DNA of 64,000 nt from Cephalotus follicularis (taxonomy: Eukaryota > Streptophyta > Magnoliopsida > Oxalidales > Cephalotaceae), in the NCBI GenBank assembly GCA_001972305.1, contig BDDD01002264.1, positions 251,772 to 315,771 of the forward strand, in the 5' to 3' direction. Each line of letters starts with the position of its first letter. The first letter of the stretch is position 1. The notes below the pieces were generated by a model. It was not told the origin of the DNA and searched no databases. It saw only the letters and a list, made by a program, of their open reading frames with translations. The position numbers were made by a program, and so were the translations under genes. Positions 47,615-58,201 of this stretch are shown piece by piece.

Positions 47615-50166
47615 TGTCATGCCCCAGATTCATGTAGACACACATAAGAGTGGTAAAGGCAATTGACATTAGGATTCAGCTTATGCAAAAACCATAAAAT
47701 TTAAACATTTTAAATAAGATATCAGTTGCAGAAGCATTAAAATTCATACACTGAAAACACGTAACGTGCATCCCATACTACACGTTACCGAATACAAGTC
47801 TGTCATGGTTAAAAGCCCACAAACGGAGCTTGATCCATAATACATTATCCAATAACATCAAAACGTCTAGCGAACTGGAAAAAATACGATACACAACACA
47901 CAAACGGACATAACCCATGATAAAACATTATTAAAAACTTGTACTTCATCCATGCTGATCCCTAAGCTGATCCACTGCATCAATCTGTAAAGTAGGGGGT
48001 TAGCCTTTGTCGTCACTCAGCTAAGTTATAAGAGTACTTTGGGATCAACATTACATGCATGTCATGAAATGTATGCGTAGATGATGCAGTGCAGCATATA
48101 TATATATAAGTTAGCAGTACGGTAAAATATCAGTAGGGACATATATGAAAAATATATGTATGCAACACCGGTACAGTGGTAGCCCGGCCAGGGCTACATC
48201 AAAGAGGCACAGTAGTGTCCGAACAGGACCAGTAAATAGTACAGTAAGTCCACAAAGTGATGACAAATAGGTAGGCAGTATGTGTAACGTCGCCAACTCC
48301 TGGCCCCACGTTACACTCCCACTTCGGTCCCTTCCCCAGGCAACCAAGCAAGACAACAGTACAGTTCAGTGAGTTACCCAGCCAACTCTTGGCTCCTAGG
48401 TCAACCCTACCACTAGCCAGCGCTGGCAGTCTCTGCCATGCAACTAGTGGCTCAAGCACAAACACAGTCAATTCATAGAGCAAACAATGAATAGTCACAA
48501 TAAATAGCGCAGTAAACAGTACAGCGGTGATCGTTAGATCGACAACAGGCAGTTTATTTCAAACCATTTTGGAAAGTCATAAACATTTGAAATATGTATT
48601 TTCAGTAGTGAAAAATACTTTTAAACAGTTCGGTAGGTAGAAATCGCTTTCCCAGTTGTTAGAAAAATATGTTGTTATCAAATATCTATTTCTTATTCAA
48701 AATAGCCATTTCCAGTTTCACACATGCATTTCTAATTAACATAGTAATCTAGAAATCATAAACAGTTTATAATCAGTCAATAAACAGGCAGTATACAGTA
48801 CATATTCGATGCATACATATGCTCTAATGCATCCTAATCGGAGTCGGGATCATCGCGCATCCTTTTAAGCAAGAGAGGCCCAAACAGCAATTTGGCAGTC
48901 GGCTGTTTTGAGTAACCAGTACATGAATAGTCAGCTGGCTCCTTCTACTAGTCAACTATTCAACAGGAAGTCGGCTGTTATCCTTCAATAGTTGACTGTT
49001 TCGGTTGAGCAGTCGACTGTCTTCCTTCGACAGTCGACTGTTCTGGGAACCGGTTACATGAAATTCAATATATATCCCTCAAACGGATCATTACAAGAAT
49101 CCATATGTATTCGCAAAATAGAATATCATCAATCAGTCCTCAAAAGGTTCATAGAATATAACAGTAAACATGCATTTTATCCAGCTATTCAATACCAAGA
49201 TAAAACTCAACATGCATGTACATGAACTCAAATGATTCTAAACAGTAAGGATGGCATGTGAAAACCAGTAGTAACCATGGCATAACAACTGAATATCATA
49301 GCTCTTACAAGCAGGCAACCAATCGTAGGACATTCAGTAATCTTGAGCTCAAAATAGAAACATAACTTCCCCTACCTTTTGATTCCAAGTTAGGAATCTG
49401 TAAATCCACCTCTTTGTGTTCCAACAGTGACGTTTTGAACTCCCCAGAAGCTTCAACTCCAATCCAGTAGCTCCAACCCGTCACATCTAAACTCCTCTTG
49501 GCTCACAATTTGAGAATCTCTCTCACTTTCTCTCACGATTCCTCACTGTTTTTCTCTGTAATTTCTCACTGGTTTCTTTCCTTGCACGCACTGGGCAAGA
49601 GAGGTAAAGAGGAGAGCGTTTTATGTAGGTGGTTCTCTCTCTCTTTTCTCTAACTCGTTTCCATGGCACTAAATGCCATACTCCTCTCATATCTGCATGC
49701 ATACACACACATGACTGATTCTCCCTGTCCCATGATCTGCATGGCGCACAGGTGTTCACTCTTCCCTCTGCATTGGTTGCATGACGCACAGATGGGACGC
49801 CTTTTCTCCTTCTCAGTCATTGCATGTGACCTCATCACATACAACAAAACAAAGCATAAACAAGCCGACTGTTCTTTCCTGATAGTCGGCTGTCCTCTTG
49901 GCTGTGGTTGCCAGGTGGCTCGACAGCCCTCCAGTCGGCTGGTTCGTCCCACCAGTCGACTGTTCCATTAAACTATCCATCAGTCGGCTGGTCTATTGCA
50001 CCAGTCGACTGTCCCCGTCAATATTTCAACAATCATACTTCTATGTGTTTTGATTTGATTTACGAATCAAAATATTAGCTGGGAAAATTATCTTTCTCAT
50101 TAATTTTATAACAAGATAACATTTTGAATACAAATATTACAACGTGCGAAAATCCCGGGCATTACA
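47615..50166 (-). repeat. 3' LTR of element E (2552 bp)
   Basis: Minus-strand start TGTAATGCCCGGG at 50166, end GGGGCATGACA at 47615. GTCGAC-core clusters lie at about 49862-50015 and 48895-49045. The donor AAAAG|GTAGGGG has its intron start at 49375, and the acceptor CTAACCCCC...TTTACAG ends at 47985. Confidence 0.92.
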
Positions 50167-50184
50167 TCCACCCCTCCTTCAAGG
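50167..50184 (-). other. Polypurine tract of element E
   Basis: Minus-strand purine run with GAAGGAGGGGTGGA, identical in core to that of element A. Confidence 0.88.
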
Positions 50185-50188
50185 AATT

Positions 50189-51548
50189 TCATCCTCAAAA
50201 TTAAAAACAGTACTAGAACAAGTGCGGGTAACACTCTCGGATATCCTGCTCACGTTCCCAAGTGGCTTCATCTGGTCGGTGGAATTGCCATTGAACCTTT
50301 ACCATGGAGATTGTTCAGTTCCTTAAATTTTGCGTCTTCCACTCTAGGATCCGCACAGGCAACTCTTCAGAAGACAAATCATCTCGCACACGAATAACAT
50401 TATAATCCAGAACATGTGACGGGTTTGGAATATATCTCCTCAGCATAGATACATGAAAGACGTCGTGGACGTTTGACAGTGCAGGTGGTAAGGTAAGTTG
50501 GTAGGCTACCTCCCCAACTCTTTCCAAAATCTCAAAAGGACCAATATAGCGTGGAGCTAATTTGCCCCTTTTCCCAAACCTTTGCACGCCCTTCCATGGT
50601 GAAATCTTTAAGAACACATGATCACCAACATTGAAGGTTAAAGGCCTCCTCTTGACACTATCCACATAGCACTTCTACCGGTTCTGAGCAGCAAGCAGCT
50701 TCTATTTAATCATCCTGATCTTTTTTGAAGTTTCCTCCACTAACTCAGTCCCGAGTAAAGTTCGCTCCTCGACCTCATCCCATCGAATAGGAGATATGCA
50801 CTTCCTCCCATACAGTGCTTCAAACGGTGCCATATCGATGCTGGAATGATAGCTGTTATTATAAGAGAACTCTATCAAAGGAATGTGATCCTCCCATGTA
50901 CCAGAAAAGTCAATAACGCAAGCCCGTAGAATATCCCCCAAGGTCTAGATGGTACGCTCAGACTGCCCATCGGTCTGAGGGTGAAAGGTAGTACTCAGGT
51001 TCAGCTTAGTCCTGAAAGCTGTCTGAAATCACTTCCAGAAGTTGGAAGTGAAGATGGCATCTCTATCACATACGATGCTGACTGGAACATCGTGTAGCCT
51101 CACTACCTCCTTCACATACAAACAAGCCAGCTTGCTCACAGAATCAGTAATGTGTGTAGGTAGAAAGTGCGTTGATTTTGTGAGTCTATCCACGATAACC
51201 CACATGGCGTTGTGACGGTTCCGTGTCAGAGGAAAACCCAAAACAAAATCCATCGTAACATGTTCCCACTTCCACTATGGGATTGGTAAAGGCTGTAACA
51301 ACCCTGCCGGTCTCTGGTGCTCGGACTTAACGGTCTTGCAAGTCAAACACGTTGCACATACTCGGCGATCTCTCTTTCATGCCAGGCCACCAGGAATCCC
51401 TCTTCATGTCTTGGTACATTTTTGTGCTACCAGAGTGAATGCTGTACTGAGATTTATGAGCCCCGTAAAGCAACTCACTCTTCAACCCATGTTCATTCGG
51501 AAGACACACCGGTCCCCGAAATCTTAAGACACCATCGGCATGTACCAA
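50189..51548 (-). pseudogene. Element E integrase and chromodomain-like tail, in pieces
   Basis: Frames at 51327-51548, 51029-51253, 50702-50941 and 50315-50665 carry successive parts: zinc-finger region with SQYSIHSGSTKMYQDM; MDFVLGFP and VIVDRLTKSTHFLP; CDRDAIFTSNFWK; the [21 protein letters not shown] block; the YIGPFEILERVGEVAYQL block; and RILEWKTQNLRN. The chromodomain remainder to about 50230 is out of frame. At least four stops or frameshifts make it more decayed than A. Confidence 0.85.
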
Positions 51549-51572
51549 AAAATCAGACTCCGAGTCCCGATT

Positions 51573-52231
51573 CTATTGAATCTTTTGTAATTCAGGATTG
51601 TGTGCTTGAGCGTTCTTTATTTCGTCAAGCAAAACTAGCTGTACTCTCATGCTAGCCATAAAGACTCCATGTGACTGATTAAACGAAAACCACTCTTGGA
51701 AGTCTTCTAACATTTTCCATTGCGACACCATCGTACTGACAATCATAGCCTTGCGACTCAAGGCATCAGTGACCACATTCGCTTTCCCAGGTGGTACTGA
51801 ACACTGCAATCATAATCGTTAAAGAATTCTACCCATTTTCATTGCCTCATGTTCAGTGTATCCTGGCAGAACAGGTATCTCAAACTCTTATGATCTGTAA
51901 AGATTTCAAAATGTGCCCCATAAAGATAGTGCCACCACTTCTGAAGGGCAAAGATGATAGCTGCAAGTTCAAGGTCATGTGTCGGGTAGTTTTCTTCATA
52001 CGGCTTTAGCTTCTGAGAAGCATAAGCCATCACTCTTCCTCGCTGCATTGGTACACAGCCCAAGCCCTTACCCGATACATCACTATAGACTTCAAAGCCC
52101 TCATTACCATCAGGTAATGCCAAGATAGGAGCGGAAACTAACCGATCCTTCAGTTCATGAAAACTAGCTGCACCATCTTCGTCCCAGACAAATAAGGTCT
52201 TTTTCTGGGTCAGTCTAGTCAAAGGCACGGC
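51573..52231 (-). pseudogene. Element E RNase H domain, cut by F
   Basis: Frame 51839-52300 has [50 protein letters not shown] and [11 protein letters not shown]. Frame 51573-51809 has GKANVVTDALSRK. The upstream connection [14 protein letters not shown] is joined, at 52231, to LTR sequence of F. The other half resumes at 58202 with SRIA and NFSR. Confidence 0.85.
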
Positions 52232-52561
52232 TGAATAAACTACAAGGAAGGACGATGTCTTCATTGTAATTTGATCTTGCACTAAAGACGTCGATGTCAT
52301 TTCTTTGAGAGTCGATGTCTTTCTGTACGGACGTCGATGTCATTTGTTGAGAGTCGATGTCTTCTTCTGCAGATGGTATTTTGCTTTGATATTGAACTTG
52401 TAATTTCTTGCACGTCGATGTCATTTGTTGAGAGTCGATGTCTTCTTCTGCAGATGGTATTTTGCTTTGATATTGAACTTGTAATTTCTTGCACATCAAG
52501 TAGATTTGTTAAATGCAAATATGTTATCATCAAAACAAGGATTGAGACTAAATCGTCAACA
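52232..52561 (-). repeat. 3' LTR of element F, internally deleted (330 bp)
   Basis: Start TGTTGACGATT at 52561 and end TATTCA at 52232 match the 5' LTR termini, but about 780 bp corresponding to 57187-57963 is missing. An 81-bp unit is tandemly duplicated (52331-52411 and 52412-52492), which is not seen in the 5' LTR. Confidence 0.85.
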
Positions 52562-52888
52562 ATCTCCCCCTTTTTGATGATGACAAAAATTTGCTCAAAA
52601 GGCATAAATTAAAGTAATACCAATTAAGAAACAAATAGTAAGAGAAAACAAATAGAGACAAATTATAATGTAAGCAATAGCAAGTCTATGCAATATCAAA
52701 TAGGCAAATAAGTTTTGCTGCTTCCTTGAACAATTTGTCCAATATGTGAGCCTTTTCTCCAAGTTAACACTTTGAGCTTAAGCACTTTTCTCCCCCTTTG
52801 ATACTAACATATTTTGAGCTTATTCTCCCCCTTTTTGTATAGCATAAAAAAGAACTACAAAAGGCAGAAATCATTAGCTCCCCCTTAA
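52562..52888 (-). other. Cluster of four polypurine tracts in element F
   Basis: AAAAAGGGGGAGAT at 52575-52562 abuts the LTR. Further AAGGGGGAG cores occur at 52790-52800, 52824-52837 and 52878-52888. Repeated tracts upstream of the 3' LTR are a known hallmark of Sireviruses. The rest of 52576-53198 is AT-rich without genes. Confidence 0.8.
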
Positions 52889-53198
52889 TATGAGAAGGGT
52901 GAAAAGAGTGAGTATAGGCAAAAGGAACAAAATGTCATAATATCGGTAATGAACATAATTATCGGCAATAATTTGAGAAAAATTCATTCATTCAACACAA
53001 TTATATCATAAATTAGAAAGCATAAACATTAATCATAACATCATTCATAAACACAAATCCATAAACACATTAATATCATAAAAACATTAACAACTTTGTC
53101 TTTTACAATCAAGAATTTTATAAAGGAAATACAAATGAACATCAAGGTTCATTATAAAAGCATCAAAACAGCAACAAAAAACAACAGCAACAACAAGA

Positions 53199-54569
53199 TC
53201 ATTCAGCAGCAGTAGGGGTATCGGAATCGGAGGATTCATCGCCTTCATCGCCCGAAGTCTCTTCGCAGCGATCAATAGTCTTGGAGTTGGCAAGCTTCCG
53301 TTCCATTCTTTTTAGACGTCTCTTAACGACTCTTAGATCGTAGTAGACGCCTTCATCAACATTTTCCTACTCGGAATGAAGTATTTTATGAGCTGCCTCC
53401 AATCTACCGAGCCGTGTGTTGACTTGCCTAAATTTATCATCAAGTGAGGCTTGCATGGAAGAAAATTGAGATCGCATGAACTCCATCATCCTGTCATAAT
53501 CAGTGGTGGATGAGGAGCTTTGAGCTTGGGGCTGAGCAGGGGCAACTTGTTATTCAGCTTCCCAAGGAGGGTTGTCTTCTTGCTCTTCCCTTGCAATCCT
53601 TGGTGCTTGATCCACTTTGGGGCAATATGTCCAGATTCCTTCCTGTTTCTTCCACCCCATCCGATTCAACGTGCTCTTATCGTATGTGTCTTCTTTCTTT
53701 AACTTTGTTGCAACCTCTCCTTCAAGTCGAATGTGAAAGTGTTGGAAGACTTTGGTAAGGATAGAGCCAAAAGGGAGTACGGTTTTCTTTTGTGAAAAAG
53801 CTCTAACCATAGTCTTAAGCATAAGGAGAGGGAAACAAAACTCAATTTTGGAAAGAATGCACCACATAAGAAAGACTTGCATTCTAGACAACTTAGCATA
53901 CCCTCCACCGGTGGGTAAGATTTGATGAACAATGAGATGGTGGAGAAGTCTATGATCTACTGACAATCGATTTGTGGTCAGTCCCATATTTGGATGTACA
54001 TTTGGATTGTTAGGGTACAAAACTGACAAAATTTGGTTAGGGTGAAAACCCTCAACCTCTGGCCATTTCTTGTGTTCAAAGACGTATAGACCGGTGTGTG
54101 GAATATGTAAAATGGAAGCTAGAATCCTAGCATTTAGATAGATCCTTTCTCCTTTAACAGAAGAAGAGAGGGCAAATTCCTCATTTTGGTTAGAAACCAT
54201 CCTAAGGTTAGAATAAAATTCCTTGACCAATTTGATATAGAAAGGGTCAGAAATATGAACAAGAGGAATGAGATAGAGGTCCTCTAACCAAGACACAAAA
54301 GAGAATTCAGAAGAACAGAAGTTTAAGTCTAAGTTTCTCCCTCCCATAACCCTTTTGTCAACAAAAGCTACACTTCTCAAAGGAATAGGGGCTTGCTCTT
54401 CGGATTCGGAATCCGATTGGAGAGCAGGGTCGGGAGATGGTTCTCTAATCTCAAGCCTCTGCTTTTTAGCAGATTTCGGAGGCTGAGATGATGAAGTAAC
54501 CTTCTTTTTGCCAATCTGTTTTGATCTGATGATTTTGTCGAACATATGGTGTGCACAAGATAAATACAC
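53199..54569 (-). pseudogene. Extra ORF of element F, downstream of pol, with coiled-coil tail
   Basis: The uninterrupted part is 339 codons (54569-53550); the start may instead be MFDKIIRSKQ at 54545. The N-terminus is basic (KKKVTSS, KSAKKQR), followed by an acidic patch SDSESEEQ. The globular middle contains FVSWLEDLYLIP, ARILASILHIPHTGLYVFE, LLHHLIVHQILPTGG and RMQVFLMWCILSKIEF. This resembles the plant 'putative plant transposon protein' family often found in retroelements. After TAA at 53550 the same frame continues to TGA at 53199-53201 with one more TAG. That extension holds a predicted coiled coil (MRSQFSSMQASLDDKFRQV) and an acidic C-terminus. The position matches the env-like slot of Sireviruses. 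Function unknown. Confidence 0.65.
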
Positions 54570-54754
54570 AGAGAATGATAAAAACGGATGATTTGGACAA
54601 CACGAAAACAGTTTTTGAAGATTGATAAGGATTCAGGGAGTGATTTACGACCTAATAGAATGATTTTTGAAGAAAAACGGAGAGAGAAGAAAAATTTTGA
54701 AATCTCAGAAATGGAGGTAAAGTGAAGGAATGAACATGAGGTCGAATTTTTATG

Positions 54755-55020
54755 AAGAAGTCGATTTTTGAGAAAAAGACGTCGACGTTATTCAAAAAGA
54801 AGTCAACGCGTTCTTTAAAATAGAGCAGCAAAAACTGTGCGTTTTGAAAAGCATCGATGCGATTGAAAAGTAGTTGACGTGTTTCAGTGAAACACAAAGG
54901 GATCGACGTTTTTCAAACAGGATCGACGTGATTTTCATAAGTCAGAATTTTTTCCAGAAAAGAAGTCGACACTTTTTAGTAAAGCTTAAAAATTTCCAGA
55001 AAAGAAGTCGACTCTTTTGT
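54755..55020 (-). repeat. GTCGAC-type motif cluster between pol and extra ORF of F
   Basis: AAGACGTCGACGTTATT, GATCGACGTTTTTC, GATCGACGTG, AAGTCGACACTTTT and AAGTCGACTC occur within 270 bp, spaced about 30-60 bp. The rest of 54570-55124 has no coding region. The same words fill the LTRs of F. Confidence 0.75.
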
Positions 55021-55124
55021 AAAACATAGCAGAAAAAATCAAGTCAAAAACAGAACAATGACTAAAAACAATCATCATATCAAATATGCAATCAATCAAA
55101 CATATCATTCAGACATCATAAACA

Positions 55125-57173
55125 TCATTCAATCTCACATAAACCTAATTCTCCTCTAAACTTAGAGAAGGTTTGTTCATCTAATGGTTTTGTGAAAATG
55201 TCCACGACGTGTTCTTCGGTCGGGACGAAAATTAATTCTATGTCACCTTTTTCAATATGGTCTTTAATGAAGTGATATCTAATGTCTATGTGCTTGGTTG
55301 TTGAAAGAGCTACTGAATTTTGTTTCTTGCTAAACCAAGAAATGAGCATATTGCCTAAGAATTGACAAGTACCACTTGTGCTTTTTCTATCCACTTTATA
55401 TCCTCCAAAATCGGCATCGGAGTTAGTGTGTAGGTCAAATGATGATTTCCTAGGATACTATAATCCTAAGGTCAGTGTATATGCTAAATATTTGAAAATA
55501 CGTTTTACGGCATGCAAATGTGATTCTTTTGGACAAGCTTGAAATCTAGCACACAAACAAACACTAAACAATATATCCGGCCTACTTGCCGTTAAATAGA
55601 GCAAAGATCCTATCATACTCCTATATAGTTTTTGATCAATTGACTTACCTTGCTCATCTTTGTCAAGTTTTGTTGTTGTGCTCATGGGTATCTTGCTCTT
55701 TTTAGCACTCTCCATCCCAAATCTCTTAAGTAAGTCCTTGACATACTTCGATTGATTGATGAAGATGCTTTCCTCCAATTGTTTGACTTGAAGTCCGAGG
55801 AAATAATTGAGCTCACCCATCATGCTCATTTGGAATTCCACCTGCATAATCTTAGCAAAGTTCTTGCACAAGTTTTTGTTAGTAGAACCGAATATGATAT
55901 CATCTACATACACTTGAACAATCAAAAATTCATCATTGACAGATTTTGTAAAAAGAGTAATGTCAATAGTGCCTCTTTTAAAACCATTTTCAAGTAAATA
56001 TCCACTAAGCTTTTCATACCAAGCTCTTGGAGCTTGTTTTAGGCCATACAAAGCCTTTGAAAGCTTGAAAACATGGTTAGGATAATGGGGGTTTTCAAAT
56101 CCGGGAGGTTGTTCCACATACACTTCCTCCTTTATTAACCCATTTAAAAAAGCACTTTTGACATGCATTTGAAAAGGAGTAAAATCTTTAAAATATGCAT
56201 ATGCAAGCAACATGCGAATTGATTCTAATCTTGCTACGGGTGCAAAAGATTCATCAAAGTCTATTCCCTCTTCTTGAGAGTAACCCTTAGCAACCAACCC
56301 AGCTTTGTTTCTAATAACAATTCCTTGGTCATCTACCTTATTCCTATAAACCCATTTTGTACCTATTATATTTTGATTACTAGGTCTAGGTACTAGGTTC
56401 CATACTTTTCTCCTTTCAAATTGGTTCAATTCCTCTTGCATGGCATTGATCCAATTTACATCTTTTTCGGCCTCATTTATATTTTTAGGCTCGATTTGAG
56501 ATAAAAAAGCAATATAATTATGATTAATGCTACTTCTAGTGGAAACACCTAATCTAGGGTTACCTATAATAGCTTCATGAGGATGTCCTCTTACCACCTT
56601 CAAGGTTTGATCATGAAGCGCCTCTTGATAGTCTTCTTGAGGGGTCTCTCCTTCGGTGGACTTTTCCCTTTTAGCTTCATCTATATTAATCTTGCTAACA
56701 CCATTTTCAATGAAATCTACACAATCATCAACATTAACTTCTTTTGGAAGTTTAGGGTTAGATTCATCAAAAATAACATGCATTGATTCTTCAACAAGTA
56801 AGGTTCTTTTGTTAAAACATCTATAAGCCCTACTAGTGGAAGAATAACCAAGAAATATGCCTTCATCGACTTTTGAGTCGAATTTACCAAGATGCTCTTT
56901 TCCATTATTGTGCATAAAGCATTTGCATCCGAAGGTGTGAAAATAACTAATGTTAGCCTTTCTCCCGCTCCATAACTCATATGGAGTCTTTTTGAGAATA
57001 GGCCTAATTGATGTACGATTAAGGATATAACATGAAGTATTTATTGCTTCAGCCCAAAAGTATTTTGGTAAACTATTTTCATTCAAAAGTGTTCTACACA
57101 TTTCTTGTAGAGTTCTATTTTTTCCTTTCAACAACCCCATTTTGTTGAGGTGTTCTAGGAGTGGAGAACAGGT
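55125..57173 (-). pseudogene. Element F pol remnant: integrase end, RT and RNase H (Copia type)
   Basis: Starts mid-integrase with TPRTPQQNG, then a frameshift in an A-run near 57118-57123. A 560-codon frame (57140-55458) then has [29 protein letters not shown] blocks [43 protein letters not shown] and catalytic YVDDIIFGS, and RNase H start [19 protein letters not shown] single in-frame TAG at 55458-55460, where a Trp is usual (GLWYP), interrupts it. The frame resumes to 55125 with STSGTCQFLG and [27 protein letters not shown] replaces the usual [11 protein letters not shown], so one catalytic Asp is lost. Confidence 0.9.
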
Positions 57174-58196
57174 TGGATATTACAAGATATAATTGTTCAA
57201 TTCAGTGAGAACAAGAAAATAGCTTAAAGTGTGAAGAGAAAGCTCTTTGAATTTTGATTTGTTTTTTGTATGTTTGTTTTGCTTGATCTTTGTATGTTTG
57301 ATATTCTTCACCACCTGTTCTTTGAGGTTTTTGTCTTCCTTTTATAGCCATAAAAGGTTTGTAGTCGTTGCATGATTTGTGGAAGCTTTTGATTAATAAA
57401 TGTGTAGTTGCAATCTTTGATTTTTGTCTCTGCTGGTATAAAGACGTCGACTTCTTTCAAAAGGCGTCGATGTCTTTGTAGCTGATAGCCGTTGTAGTGC
57501 TTGAACTAGCCGTTCCAAATTTCCCGGGTCTTGTTCATTTAAAAAGACGTCGACTTCTTCCAAAAAGGCGTCGATGTCTTTTCTGGAAAATCCCCAGGTA
57601 TTGACACTTTGATCATCTCGTCGACTTCTTCTGTGAGAGTCGATGTGTTTTCTGGGAAATCCAGGTTGCTCTAGAAAGGCGTCGATGTTCATGGAAAGAC
57701 GACGATGTCTTTAGTACGGACGTCGATGACTTTACTGATAAGCGTCGATGTCATTGCTCAAAAAAGTCCTGTAACTTTGGCACCTAAAGACGTCGACGCC
57801 TTTCAGATAGGGATCGACTTCTTTCGTACGGACGTCGATGTTTTTGCCTTTAAAAGTCGATGTCTTCTTGTGAATTTGACCTATAACTTCTGGCATGAAA
57901 GGCGTCGATGTCTTCTTGGAAGGCGTCGATGTCTTTTGGTACGGACGTCGATGTCATTACTAGAAGGACGATGTCTTCATTGTAATTTGATCTTGCACTA
58001 AAGACGTCGATGTCATTTCTTTGAGAGTCGATGTCTTTCTGTACGGACGTCGATGTCATTTGTTGAGAGTTGATGTCTTCTTTTACAGATGGTATTTTGC
58101 TTTGATATTGAACTTGTAATTTCTTGCACATCAAGTAGACTTGTAAAATGCAAATATGTTATCATCAAAACAAGGATTGAGACTAAATCGTCAACA
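57174..58196 (-). repeat. 5' LTR of element F (1023 bp) rich in GTCGA(C/T) hairpins
   Basis: Start TGTTGACGATT at 58196, end CTTGTAATATCCA at 57174. Between about 57440 and 58080 there are many words such as AAAGACGTCGACTTC, GGCGTCGATGTC and GGACGTCGATGTC. Near-palindromic pairs form hairpins, for example 57440-57451 with 57466-57477 (one mismatch). The other terminal part is AT-rich with TTTATAGCC TATA-like sequence near 57342-57350. Confidence 0.88.
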
Positions 58197-58201
58197 ACGG
58201 C

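Larger units (their letters stand above)
52232..58196 (-). mobile_element. Element F: Sirevirus-like Ty1/Copia element with 5' internal deletion
   Basis: Plus-strand termini are TGAATAAAC (52232) and GTCAACA (58196), with TSD ACGGC at 52227-52231 and 58197-58201. Removing F restores the E frame. On the minus strand: 5' LTR 58196-57174; then immediately the last part of integrase, RT and RNase H (57173-55125); a spacer with GTCGAC motifs; an extra reading frame (54569-53199); several polypurine tracts; 3' LTR 52561-52232. Primer site, gag, protease and most of integrase are deleted. Multiple polypurine tracts and an extra ORF after pol point to the SIRE/Maximus lineage. Confidence 0.9.

Noticed and set aside
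52215..52605. Repetitive frames of 94-102 codons near the left end of F
   Set aside because: They are translations of the 81-bp tandem duplication and hairpin words in the F LTR.
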